A stretch of 11,902 nucleotides of DNA from Candidatus Spyradenecus faecavium (lineage in GTDB: Bacteria > Verrucomicrobiota > Kiritimatiellia > RFP12 > DVOR01): contig DVOR01000113.1 in NCBI GenBank assembly GCA_018713405.1, forward strand, positions 1-11,902. The letters are read 5' to 3'. Position 1 is the stretch's first letter; each line of letters begins with the position of its first letter. Of this stretch, positions 6,139-11,902 are shown one piece after another. The notes beneath the pieces are model-generated. The model did not search any database. It saw only the letters and a list, made by a program, of their open reading frames with translations, and was not told where the DNA came from. The translations under genes and the position numbers were made by a program.

Positions 6139-8076
6139 TCAGACTCTCTTGGCGCGGCGCGAGGGCATCGTCACGAAGCGGCGCCCCACGTAGCTCGCGC
6201 GTTGGGTGAAGAAGCGTCCCAGGCGCGCCGTGAGACCGATGGGGCGGTTCACGGCCCAGCCGGACGCGTTGAGGATAGGGGCGAGGTCGCGGTTGCGTAG
6301 GCGGAACCACGCCAGGATGACGCTGGGGAGGGAGACCGCCAGGATGACGCCCAGCGCCACCGCGCCGGTCTTCCAGAGCGGCGCGTGCGTCACGGCCGAG
6401 GCCAGCGCCGCCGCGGCCGAGGCCAGGAAGGAGAGCGAGATGCCCAACGTCGCCACCGAGGCCATCTGCGAGGCGTTCGAGGGCGGGAGCGCGGCCTTGG
6501 CCGCCGTCGTCCCGGCGGCGGAGGACTGCGCCTTCGCGGCGGCCGTGGCCACCTGGGTGACGGCGTTGTCCCCGCGCCCGCCGATGAGCTTGCGCGCCGT
6601 CTCGGCGCAGGTCTCGCCGATCTTCCGCCAAGGCGCGAAGAAGGCCTCCCACAGGCTGATGGTGTTGGCCTCCAGATGGCAGACCGTGGCCTCCCAGTCG
6701 TTCCCGTTCAAGTCCACGAAGAGGCCGCGCTTGCCCACGGCGAGCGAGCCGATCGCGCCGGCGGTGAAGACGGCCAGGATGGTGCGCGGGGGGATTCCCT
6801 CGCACTCAAGCGCACAGTAGACCAGGCAGCAACGCGAGGGCGCGGCGAGCGCGGCATGGGCCTTCTCGTCGCCGTTCTCGACGGGGAAGCAGAGGGAGGC
6901 GACGCGCCCATCCATGAAGAGCTTCCCGCAGAGGAAGAGCGGGTCGGCGACCGGCGGATAGAGGTCGGCCACGTTGACGAAGTTCCTCAGGAAGCGCAGA
7001 AGCCCCTCGCGCAGGGCGGCAAAGCGCTCCAAATCATGGATGACCTCCAACAACGGGGCCTCGGCCTTCGCCTGGCGAAGAACGGCCTCCAGCGCCGCCC
7101 GCTGCGCGGGGTCCTCCACGAGGGCGAAATCTTCCTTCTCGAATGACAAGAAGGTGTAGAACGCTAGGGGCACGTTGTGCCACCAGACATCATAGGGGTC
7201 CCACTCGCGCTTGAGGGACTCCCAGAGGTCACGCGTAAGCGTCGTGGCGCCAAGAATCTTCGCCAACCCGGCGGTCTGGTCCGCCCACTCCGGGTTGACG
7301 CCTTCCGTCAAGGAGAGTTGTGTCGCATCCCCGGCGAGGGAAATCGGCGCGTCCTTGAGGGGCTTGGAGGGGTCGTGGAACAGTGGCGTGGCGGCATCGT
7401 AAGCCCGCTCGTCGCAAAGCCTGAAGTAGTCGTCGATCTTCTTGCGCAACGGCCAGCGGGACTGGACGTCCTCGAGCGTGAAGCGTCCCTTAGGCTTGTC
7501 GGCCTGCCACTGCCGCCATTGCTTGAGGAGGTCGTAGAAGCGCGGCAGATGCTCTTCGGCAAGCGTCTGATTGGCGGGGCCGACAACCTTCCAAACCAGC
7601 TCGGCGTAGGGTTTCAGTTTACTGTCGAGCGCTCCGACCTCGACGGCTGTATCTTCATCCCTGTCAACGTTAATGAAATAGAACTTGGCGTGGTAGTCCC
7701 GAATCGCTTTGTCCGAGACGGGCTTGCCGTCGGGGGCGATTTTGGCGAGGAGGTCGGAGAGGGCCTTGCCCTCGGGGGTGTCGTCGCGGAGGTCTTCCTT
7801 GACGAGACCTTCGTAAGGAAGGAAGAGGCGGTCGAAGGAAGCGATGCGCGGCTTGAGCCACTCGATGGCTTCGAGCACCTCGGGCATCCGGATGCGGCCG
7901 TCCTCGTCCGTGTCGAGGTAACGGGTCAAAGGCTCGGCGCGTCCCTCGATAAACTTGGGGCGGGAGAGGATGGCCCAGTAGGTGCGGTCGAGGTCGGCGA
8001 GATGCTCGACGTCCGCACCGCAGGCGAGGGCGACCTGCGTGGTGCGGGCGGCGTGGAAGAAGGCGTGGCGGTGCAT
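6139..8076 (-). CDS. Membrane protein with EF-hand-like loop, unknown function
   Basis: This 645-residue protein is not recognised. Near the N-terminus, DTDEDGRIRMPE (55-66) fits the EF-hand calcium loop at every key place: D1, D3, D5, G6, I8 and E12. NVDRDED (136-142) resembles a second, degenerate loop lacking the position-12 acid. A long, mostly helical soluble region rich in Trp and Leu follows. Residues about 505-538 are Ala/Thr/Ser-rich and linker-like. Two membrane segments lie near 539-562 and 569-591, and the protein ends in a strongly basic tail (RRFVT...RRAKRV), expected to face the cytoplasm. No signal peptide is evident, so the large N-terminal part may be cytoplasmic, with the C-terminus as anchor. 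The ATG at 8076 has GGAAG close upstream, 33 nt after the aminotransferase stop; the agmatinase gene starts one base after its stop. Part of the gene (7140-7700) looks somewhat less GC-rich than its neighbours. Confidence 0.75.
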   Translation of the reverse strand: MHRHAFFHAARTTQVALACGADVEHLADLDRTYWAILSRPKFIEGRAEPLTRYLDTDEDGRIRMPEVLEAIEWLKPRIASFDRLFLPYEGLVKEDLRDDTPEGKALSDLLAKIAPDGKPVSDKAIRDYHAKFYFINVDRDEDTAVEVGALDSKLKPYAELVWKVVGPANQTLAEEHLPRFYDLLKQWRQWQADKPKGRFTLEDVQSRWPLRKKIDDYFRLCDERAYDAATPLFHDPSKPLKDAPISLAGDATQLSLTEGVNPEWADQTAGLAKILGATTLTRDLWESLKREWDPYDVWWHNVPLAFYTFLSFEKEDFALVEDPAQRAALEAVLRQAKAEAPLLEVIHDLERFAALREGLLRFLRNFVNVADLYPPVADPLFLCGKLFMDGRVASLCFPVENGDEKAHAALAAPSRCCLVYCALECEGIPPRTILAVFTAGAIGSLAVGKRGLFVDLNGNDWEATVCHLEANTISLWEAFFAPWRKIGETCAETARKLIGGRGDNAVTQVATAAAKAQSSAAGTTAAKAALPPSNASQMASVATLGISLSFLASAAAALASAVTHAPLWKTGAVALGVILAVSLPSVILAWFRLRNRDLAPILNASGWAVNRPIGLTARLGRFFTQRASYVGRRFVTMPSRRAKRV

Positions 8077-8109
8077 CGCTTCCAGGGACAGGGCCGCGAC
8101 GGCGGCGGC

Positions 8110-9282
8110 TTACTTGCGGAGCTCGGCGCAGAACTCGGCCATGCGACCGACGCCCTCCTCGATGTTCTCCATCGAGCAGGCGTAGCTCAGGCGGACGCAG
8201 CGGTCGTTGCCGAAGGCGATGCCGGGGACGACGGCCACGTGCTTGGCCTCGAGCAGGCGCTGGGCGAACTCCAGCGAGCCCATGCCGTATTCCGCGATGT
8301 TCGGGAAGACGTAGAAGGCGCCCTGCGGCTTGGGGCACTTGACGCCCGGGATGGCCGAGATCAGCGCATGGATGCGGTCACGGCGCGTCTTGAAGGCGGC
8401 GACCATCTTCTGCACGTCGGGCTCGGCCTCCTTGAGGGCGGCGAGGGCGCCCCACTGCGCGAAGGTGTTCGGGGCGCTGGCCATGTGGCTCTGCAGGGAG
8501 CTGAGGGCCTTGGCGAAAGCCTTGGGGGCGGCGGCGTAGCCCAGGCGCCAGCCGGTCATCGCGTAGGTCTTGGAGAAGCCGTTGACGGTGACGGTGTGCT
8601 CGTAGAACTCCGGGCCGAAGGAGGCCATCGAGGCCTGCTCCACCTCGCCATAGGCCATGCGCTCGTAGATCTCGTCGGACACCACCCACAGGTCATGCTT
8701 GATGGCGACCTCGCCGATGGCGCGGAGCTGGGCGGGGGTGTACATCATGCCCGTGGGGTTCGAGGGCGAGCAGATGACGACGGCCTTGGTGCGCGGCGTG
8801 ATGGCGGCCTCGAACTGCTCGGGCGTCATCAAGAAGTGGTCCTCCACATGCGTCTCCACGAAGACCGGCGTGCCGCCGGCCACGCGCACCATCTCGGGAT
8901 AGGAGAGCCAGTAAGGCGCGGGGATGATGACCTCGTCGCCGGGCTGCAGCATCGTCTGGAAGACCTGGGAGAGGGCGTGCTTGCCGCCGTTCGCCACGAT
9001 CACCTGGCTGGGCTCATAGGCGATCTTGTTCGCCGTCGCGAGCTTCTCGCAGAGCGCCTCGCGCAACGCGGGCAGCCCCGCCGCCGCCACGTAACGCGTC
9101 TTGTTCGCCTCCAGCGCGGCCGCGCAGGCGCGCTTGATGCAGTCAGGCGTGTCGAAATCCGGCTCGCCGGCCGCGAAGGCGCAGATCTTCTCGCCCTGGG
9201 CCTTCAGCTCCGCGGCCTTGCTCGAAATGGCCAAGGTGGCGGAAGGGGGAATCGCCGTGACGATGGGGTTCAACGCTTTCAT
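8110..9282 (-). CDS. Class I (I-beta type) aspartate aminotransferase
   Basis: The 390-residue PLP enzyme is expected to interconvert aspartate and oxaloacetate with glutamate/2-oxoglutarate. It opens with PSATLAISSKAAELKAQG (13-30) and AGEPDFDTP (38-46), hallmarks of the I-beta subgroup found in Thermus and many other bacteria. Active-site residues are visible: N175 in SPSNPTG, D203 and Y206 in SDEIY, Schiff-base lysine K238 in GFSKTYAMTGWR, and R364 in CVRLSYA, which binds the substrate alpha-carboxylate. Length is normal. Some I-beta enzymes act on prephenate instead, so specificity is not certain. AGAGGAT lies about six bases before the ATG. It is the first gene of the six-gene minus-strand operon, with a putative -10 box about 60 nt upstream and the repeat element beyond it. 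Confidence 0.92.
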   Translation of the reverse strand: MKALNPIVTAIPPSATLAISSKAAELKAQGEKICAFAAGEPDFDTPDCIKRACAAALEANKTRYVAAAGLPALREALCEKLATANKIAYEPSQVIVANGGKHALSQVFQTMLQPGDEVIIPAPYWLSYPEMVRVAGGTPVFVETHVEDHFLMTPEQFEAAITPRTKAVVICSPSNPTGMMYTPAQLRAIGEVAIKHDLWVVSDEIYERMAYGEVEQASMASFGPEFYEHTVTVNGFSKTYAMTGWRLGYAAAPKAFAKALSSLQSHMASAPNTFAQWGALAALKEAEPDVQKMVAAFKTRRDRIHALISAIPGVKCPKPQGAFYVFPNIAEYGMGSLEFAQRLLEAKHVAVVPGIAFGNDRCVRLSYACSMENIEEGVGRMAEFCAELRK

Positions 9283-9341
9283 CTCAATCCTCTCTCATCT
9301 GATGGCGCGCCGCCGCACGGCAACACGCAGAAAACCAAACC

Positions 9342-9347
9342 ATGATA
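9342..9347 (-). promoter_or_regulatory. Putative -10 box of the aminotransferase operon
   Basis: On the minus strand TATCAT differs from TATAAT at one position. It follows T6-GG exactly as the prmA box follows T4-GG. Transcription would start near 9335, leaving an untranslated leader of about 50 nt that includes a normal Shine-Dalgarno. No good -35 is seen; a TGAAAC lies 19 bases upstream. Confidence 0.5.
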
Positions 9348-9349
9348 CC

Positions 9350-9388
9350 AAAAAACGCCCCGCCGCGTTTCACGGCCTTTCGACGGGC
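9350..9388 (-). terminator. Terminator-like hairpin with T6 between bioB and the aminotransferase gene
   Basis: On the minus strand GCCCGTCG (9388-9381) pairs with CGGCGGGGC (9365-9357) with one bulged G and one G-T pair; G and then TTTTTT (9355-9350) follow. It is placed to end the bioB transcript about 110 nt after the bioB stop, just before the promoter of the next operon. The same arrangement, with a different stem sequence, lies in front of prmA. Confidence 0.55.
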
Positions 9389-9389
9389 C

Positions 9390-9426
9390 ATTCTGCATAA
9401 GTCCACATCTTTTTCCGAAACCCTTA
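9390..9426 (-). repeat. Right copy of the 37-nt inverted repeat element
   Basis: This is the second copy of the element at 1-37, in inverse orientation, with 36 of 37 positions identical. It faces the aminotransferase operon just as the left copy faces prmA. After the element both copies continue with GGCCC (one base is added in the left copy) and then diverge in the hairpin region. Its outer end runs into the 22-bp palindrome array. Confidence 0.9.
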
Positions 9427-9483
9427 AGGGTTTGCCTCGAAACCCTTAGGGTTTTGGGTCGAACCCCTTAGGGTTTGGCCGAA
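9416..9483. repeat. Three tandem palindromes with exact 22-bp period
   Basis: Units begin with CGAA at 9416, 9438 and 9460; a fourth CGAA starts at 9480. Each unit contains a palindrome: AAACCCTTAAGGGTTT (9418-9433), AAACCCTTAGGGTTT (9440-9454) and AACCCCTTAGGGTTT (9462-9476). Spacers differ in sequence (GCCTCG, TGGGTCG). The array lies between the bioB stop (9498) and the 37-nt element, overlapping its outer end. The 22-bp spacing is about two turns of the helix, as expected for side-by-side protein sites, but a dispersed repeat is equally possible. Confidence 0.8.
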
Positions 9484-9497
9484 CGCGGGCGGAGGCG

Positions 9498-10433
9498 TCA
9501 GCAGGGGAGGGCGTAGCCGGCGGCGAGGAGGTGGGCGCGGTCCTGGGCGACGGTGTTGCCGACGGTGGTCAGCAGGTCGCCCTCGATGGCGGCGTTGACG
9601 CCCAGGCGCAGCGCGGCGTCGAGCGTCTCCGACGAGAGGCGCTTGCGCCCGCCCGCGAAGCGGAGGTAGGCCGTCGGGTGGGCCAGGCGGAAGAGCGCCA
9701 CGGCGCGGAGCACGTCGCGCTCGGGCAGGAGCGGGAGGTCCGCCAGCGGCGTGCCGGGGATGGGCGCCAGGATGTTGATCGGGATCGACGCCACCCCCAG
9801 CTCGCGGAGCGTCAACGCCAGGTCGATGCGGTCGGCCTCACTCTCGCCCATGCCGATGATGCCGCCGGAGCAGACGTCCATGCCCACGCGGCGCGCGGCG
9901 CGCAGGGTCGCGACCTTGTCGGCCTGGGTGTGGGTGGAGCAGAGCGTGGGGAAGAAGGCGGGCGAGGATTCCAGGTTGCAGTGGTAGCGCGTCACGCCGG
10001 CCTCGAAGAGGCGCCGCAGGGCGGGTTCGTCGAGCAGGCCGAGCGAGGCACAGAGCTCCAGCGACGTCTCGCGGCGGAGCAGCCACACCAGCGCGCAGAC
10101 GCCCTCGAGCTCGGCCTCGGTGGGGCGGCGGCCGGAGTTGACGATCGAGAAGCGGCGGATGCCGGCGGCCTCGTTGGCGCGGGCGTGGCGCAGGCACTCC
10201 TCGGGGGAGATGAGCCCGTGCACGTCGCACGCGGCGCGATGGTGCGCGGACTGGGCGCACCACTTGCAGTCCTCGGGGCAACGCCCGCCCTTGCCGTTGA
10301 CGATGGAGCAGCGGTCGAAGAGGCGCGGGGCGTGGTCGCGGGTCAGGCGCGCGGCCTCGGCGAAAAGGGCCTCCTCCGGGCCGGCGGCCCACGCCAGGAG
10401 GTCGTCGCGGGAATAGACGGGGGGCGTGCTCAT
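9498..10433 (-). CDS. bioB: Biotin synthase BioB (radical SAM), apparently of the anaerobe type
   Basis: The 311-residue enzyme inserts sulfur into dethiobiotin, the last step of biotin synthesis. The radical-SAM cluster site is CPEDCKWC (C52, C56, C59). Of the second-cluster ligands known in E. coli (C97, C128, C188, R260), the window keeps C128 (LELCASLG), C188 (DVCSGGIIGMGE) and R263 (GGRKRL). The position of C97 is serine (S96 in RFSIVNSGRR), while an additional cysteine, C165, appears in FPTLCSTHT. This pattern resembles BioB from obligate anaerobes such as clostridia, reported to use a different auxiliary cluster. Length is normal. The ATG overlaps the stop of the upstream coiled-coil gene by 4 nt. 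No other bio genes are in the window. The gene ends before the palindrome array. Confidence 0.94.
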   Translation of the reverse strand: MSTPPVYSRDDLLAWAAGPEEALFAEAARLTRDHAPRLFDRCSIVNGKGGRCPEDCKWCAQSAHHRAACDVHGLISPEECLRHARANEAAGIRRFSIVNSGRRPTEAELEGVCALVWLLRRETSLELCASLGLLDEPALRRLFEAGVTRYHCNLESSPAFFPTLCSTHTQADKVATLRAARRVGMDVCSGGIIGMGESEADRIDLALTLRELGVASIPINILAPIPGTPLADLPLLPERDVLRAVALFRLAHPTAYLRFAGGRKRLSSETLDAALRLGVNAAIEGDLLTTVGNTVAQDRAHLLAAGYALPC

Positions 10434-11218
10434 GGCGCGGGCGGGGGCTGGGGACGGGCGTTGCCGCCGTTGGCGGGCGCCATGGGGGCGGGCGGCATCA
10501 TGCCGGTGAAGTCGTAGACCTCCTTGACGACGTTGACGAAGGCCTCCGTCTCCTCGCCGGACTGCAGCCCCATCGAGACGGCCACGGCGCTGAGCAGCGC
10601 GTCGCGCTCGGCCCCCTGCAGCCCACGCACCAGGCGGAAGGACTCACGGATCGCGGCGCGGTCCTCCGCCGTCGCCTCCTCGCCGGACTCGGCCAAGGCG
10701 CGCATCCGGTCGATGGCGGCCTGCTGCTGGGCGAGCGCCTCGGTGTACTGGAAGTGCATCTCCTGCTGCTCGGGGGTCATCAACCCCAGGTCCAGGTTGG
10801 CGAAGAAGTCCTCGCGTCGGAGCTGGAAGGCCTCCATGTTGGCCTGGAACTCCTGGCGGCGGCGCTCCATCTCGGCGTAACGCTCGGGGTTCTCGCGCTT
10901 GAGCTGCTCCATCCGCTCCTGGCGCGTCATGCGGCGGGGCGGCTCCTCGGCGGCGGGCGCCGGCTCGGGCTCCGCCTCGGCCTGGGCGCGGAGCGCCGCC
11001 AGCTCCTTGCCGAGCCCCTCGAGCCGGGCCTTGAGTGCGGCGTTCTCGGCCTGGAGGGCCGCCAGGTCGGCGTCGTCGCCGTCATCCGCATAGACGGTCC
11101 GTTCGGTGACGGCGGCGGTGTAGGTGCGCGGGGCGAAGAAGCGGCCCGCGGCGTAACCCCCGCCGGCGAGCGCCACGGCGAGGACAAGGGCGGCAATCAG
11201 AACAAAGGGCGTTTTCAT
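10430..11218 (-). CDS. Membrane-anchored coiled-coil protein of unknown function
   Basis: The 262-residue product has an N-terminal hydrophobic segment (about 5-26) after MKTP, acting as signal anchor or uncleaved signal, so the rest is probably outside the cytoplasmic membrane. A heptad-like coiled coil lies at 50-80. A Glu/Pro/Ala-rich hinge (81-95) separates it from a long, charged helical region (98-200) rich in Glu, Arg, Gln and Met. The C-terminus (241-262) is Pro/Ala/Asn-rich. No enzymatic motif is seen and I do not recognise the family; the helical charged part loosely recalls periplasmic metal-stress or chaperone-like proteins, which is only a resemblance. The frame is open further upstream, but MKTP fits the hydrophobic start and lies eight bases after a TACACT box. 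It is the first gene of an operon with bioB. Confidence 0.7.
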   Translation of the reverse strand: MKTPFVLIAALVLAVALAGGGYAAGRFFAPRTYTAAVTERTVYADDGDDADLAALQAENAALKARLEGLGKELAALRAQAEAEPEPAPAAEEPPRRMTRQERMEQLKRENPERYAEMERRRQEFQANMEAFQLRREDFFANLDLGLMTPEQQEMHFQYTEALAQQQAAIDRMRALAESGEEATAEDRAAIRESFRLVRGLQGAERDALLSAVAVSMGLQSGEETEAFVNVVKEVYDFTGMMPPAPMAPANGGNARPQPPPAP

Positions 11219-11226
11219 GACCCGAT

Positions 11227-11232
11227 AGTGTA
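11227..11232 (-). promoter_or_regulatory. Putative -10 box of the coiled-coil/bioB operon
   Basis: TACACT on the minus strand, in GTTACACTATCGGGTC, ends eight bases before the ATG at 11218. The same hexamer, followed by AT, stands nine bases before the prmA ATG. No Shine-Dalgarno is present, so a leaderless message is likely. A weak GGTTTT lies 18 bases upstream in the -35 place. Confidence 0.45.
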
Positions 11233-11255
11233 ACATATCCACGGCGCAGGAAAAC

Positions 11256-11353
11256 CGCAGATTTCGCAGATTGGGGCAGATTGGGGGCCGGCTGCCGCCG
11301 GCAGGACGCAAAAGAAGAAGCTTGACGGTTTGGAGACTTGGAAGCTTGCTTGG
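11256..11353. repeat. Short degenerate direct repeats downstream of tRNA-Thr
   Basis: GCAGATT occurs three times, starting at 11257, 11266 and 11276, with 2-3 base spacers. Farther right, 11318-11353 has a loose 8-bp period (AGCTTGAC, GGTTTGGA, GACTTGGA, AGCTTGCT). Between them a perfect GCCGGC-TGCC-GCCGGC hairpin spans 11287-11302. No gene is apparent in this 180-bp gap; such words are common as dispersed intergenic repeats in some GC-rich bacteria. Confidence 0.5.
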
Positions 11354-11365
11354 CGGCCCACCGGT

Positions 11366-11393
11366 CGCCCGCGTGCGGGCGCACGCTTGGGCG
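11366..11393 (-). terminator. Strong hairpin just downstream of tRNA-Thr
   Basis: GCGTGC and GCACGC (11371-11376, 11381-11386) pair around a 4-nt loop. The stem continues as CGCCC (11366-11370) with GGGCG (11389-11393) after a two-base bulge, giving 11 bp. On the minus strand it follows the tRNA 3' end by eight bases. There is no T-run, so it may stop RNA polymerase weakly, protect the RNA end or mark processing. Confidence 0.4.
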
Positions 11394-11401
11394 GGGAAGT
11401 C

Positions 11402-11476
11402 TGGAGCCGGCGGTGGGATTCGGACCCACGACCCACTGATTACAAATCAGTAGCTCTACCACTGAGCTACACCGGC
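11402..11476 (-). tRNA. tRNA-Thr (anticodon TGT), CCA encoded
   Basis: The minus strand reads a complete cloverleaf: acceptor stem GCCGGTG with CGCCGGC (one G-T pair), D arm GTAGCTCAGTGGTAGAGC and anticodon stem ACTGA/TCAGT. The anticodon loop TTTGTAA gives anticodon TGT, and the T arm carries GGTCCGAATCC. The discriminator base is T (11405), and CCA is encoded at 11404-11402. The tRNA body is 72 nt, 75 nt with CCA. It decodes ACA and, by wobble, other ACN codons. A promoter-like sequence lies just upstream. Confidence 0.96.
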
Positions 11477-11489
11477 GGGACAGCCGTAT

Positions 11490-11519
11490 AGTGTGCCACA
11501 AGCGGGGGCTTGGGCGCAA
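11490..11519 (-). promoter_or_regulatory. Putative promoter of tRNA-Thr
   Basis: On the minus strand TTGCGC (11519-11514) and CACACT (11495-11490) are 18 bp apart, and transcription would begin about seven bases before the mature tRNA end. The word ACACTAT is shared with the prmA and coiled-coil-gene promoters. The -35 lies within the hairpin at 11507-11522. Confidence 0.45.
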
Positions 11520-11528
11520 GCCTTTTTT
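11507..11528 (+). terminator. Plus-strand intrinsic terminator, or shared hairpin after the MBL gene
   Basis: GGCTTG-GGCG-CAAGCC (11507-11522) is a perfect 6-bp hairpin followed by TTTTTT (11523-11528) on the plus strand, a good rho-independent terminator in that direction. No plus-strand gene is present upstream. On the minus strand the hairpin follows the MBL-fold gene stop by seven bases, but the A-run precedes it and no T-run follows. Confidence 0.6.
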
Positions 11529-11529
11529 G

Positions 11530-11902
11530 TCAGAAGCCGGGGTCTTCCTGGAGGTAGGGGTTGGCGCGGCGCTCGTGCTCCATGGTGGTGGCGGGGCCGT
11601 GGCCGGGGAGCAGGGTGGTCTCCGGGGCAAGCTCGGCGACTAGACGCTTGAGGGATTCATTGAGCGTGGCGTAGGAGCCGCCGGGGAGATCGGTGCGGCC
11701 GATGGACTCCTGGAAGATGGTGTCGCCGGTGAAGCAGAGCGGCGCGGGGACGTCCTTTTCGATGAGGATGCACTGGCCGCCGGGGGTGTGGCCGGGGGTC
11801 GGGATGAGACGCGCCTCGATGCCGCCGCACGCCCACGTCTCGCCGGCCTCGACAAGGCTCGCGGGCTCATGCTGGTGGACGTAGAAGGGCGGATATTGGT
11901 TC
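11530..11902 (-). CDS. Metallo-beta-lactamase-fold hydrolase, 5' end outside the window
   Basis: Only the C-terminal 124 residues are present; the start and the HxHxDH metal motif lie beyond 11902. The visible part matches glyoxalase II-like small MBL-fold enzymes. PTPGHTPGG has a metal-binding His, FTGDTIFQESIGRTDLPGG has the bridging Asp of GD, and LLPGHGPATTMEHERRANPYL carries the last His and the usual ending. Such proteins are often hydroxyacylglutathione hydrolase or related thioester hydrolases; the exact substrate is not decidable. The stop codon TGA is at 11532-11530. The gene is upstream of tRNA-Thr on the same strand, with a hairpin and the tRNA promoter in between. Confidence 0.88.
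   Translation of the reverse strand, partial: NQYPPFYVHQHEPASLVEAGETWACGGIEARLIPTPGHTPGGQCILIEKDVPAPLCFTGDTIFQESIGRTDLPGGSYATLNESLKRLVAELAPETTLLPGHGPATTMEHERRANPYLQEDPGF

Noticed and set aside
7177..9345. 722-residue plus-strand open frame
   Set aside because: It lies opposite the aminotransferase and EF-hand protein genes, which have clear family motifs or operon structure; its composition is shadow-like.
1..9426. Composite transposon bounded by inverted repeats
   Set aside because: No transposase, resolvase or target-site duplication is visible, and the cargo is housekeeping genes; the element also sits at promoter positions.
9416..9483. Telomere or CRISPR interpretation of the CCCTTAGGG repeats
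   Set aside because: Only three short units occur, inside an operon boundary; there are no 30-40-nt spacers and no cas genes, and the units are palindromic.
11271..11453. Short plus-strand frame running across tRNA-Thr
   Set aside because: It overlaps the tRNA gene in antisense. The translated end is the familiar spurious peptide that arises from antisense tRNA sequence.

Overview
This GC-rich window (roughly 70% by eye) looks like a chromosomal segment from an uncultured or little-studied bacterium. The gene order is compact and the two multi-gene operons are closely packed. The intergenic gaps carry short dispersed-type repeats (GCAGATT-like words, a GACGCAAAGG/ACGCAAGGG hairpin). The biotin synthase has the cysteine pattern I associate with anaerobes. 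Together with several unrecognised membrane proteins this suggests the Planctomycetes-Verrucomicrobia-Lentisphaera/Kiritimatiella assemblage, probably an anaerobe. That placement is an impression from sequence style, not a demonstrated assignment.

Layout. Positions 1-37 hold a repeat element, followed by a terminator-like hairpin and a -10 box. A short plus-strand operon follows: prmA (ribosomal protein L11 methyltransferase) and a COG2426-type 'small multidrug export' membrane protein. It ends at a large intergenic hairpin (1503-1576), where it meets a convergent six-gene minus-strand operon. In order of transcription this operon contains a class I aminotransferase (8110-9282), a 645-residue membrane protein with an EF-hand-like loop, an agmatinase-family ureohydrolase, a HAD-like protein of unknown role, the tRNA 2-thiouridylase MnmA, and a MurU-AmgK fusion for cell-wall sugar recycling. 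Most junctions in this operon are 1-4 nt overlaps or a 1-nt gap.

Upstream of the six-gene operon (9342-9483) lies a second copy of the repeat element, inverted relative to the first. The two copies match at 36 of 37 positions and bracket about 9.4 kb. Each copy is followed, in the direction of the gene it precedes, by a hairpin, a T-run, GG and a -10 box. The right copy is joined to three palindromes of the AAACCCTTAGGGTTT type spaced exactly 22 bp apart. Further right, another minus-strand operon encodes a membrane-anchored coiled-coil protein and bioB (4-nt overlap). Then come tRNA-Thr(TGT) and the 3' part of a metallo-beta-lactamase-fold hydrolase that runs off the window, both on the minus strand.

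Functions are mostly housekeeping: translation (prmA, mnmA, tRNA-Thr), amino-acid and polyamine metabolism (aminotransferase, agmatinase), peptidoglycan recycling (MurU-AmgK) and cofactor synthesis (BioB). I see no phage, CRISPR, transposase or defence system. The most interesting items are the inverted element with its 22-bp palindrome array, the terminator-plus-promoter modules, the BioB ligand swap, the fused recycling enzyme and two unrecognised proteins in the long operon.
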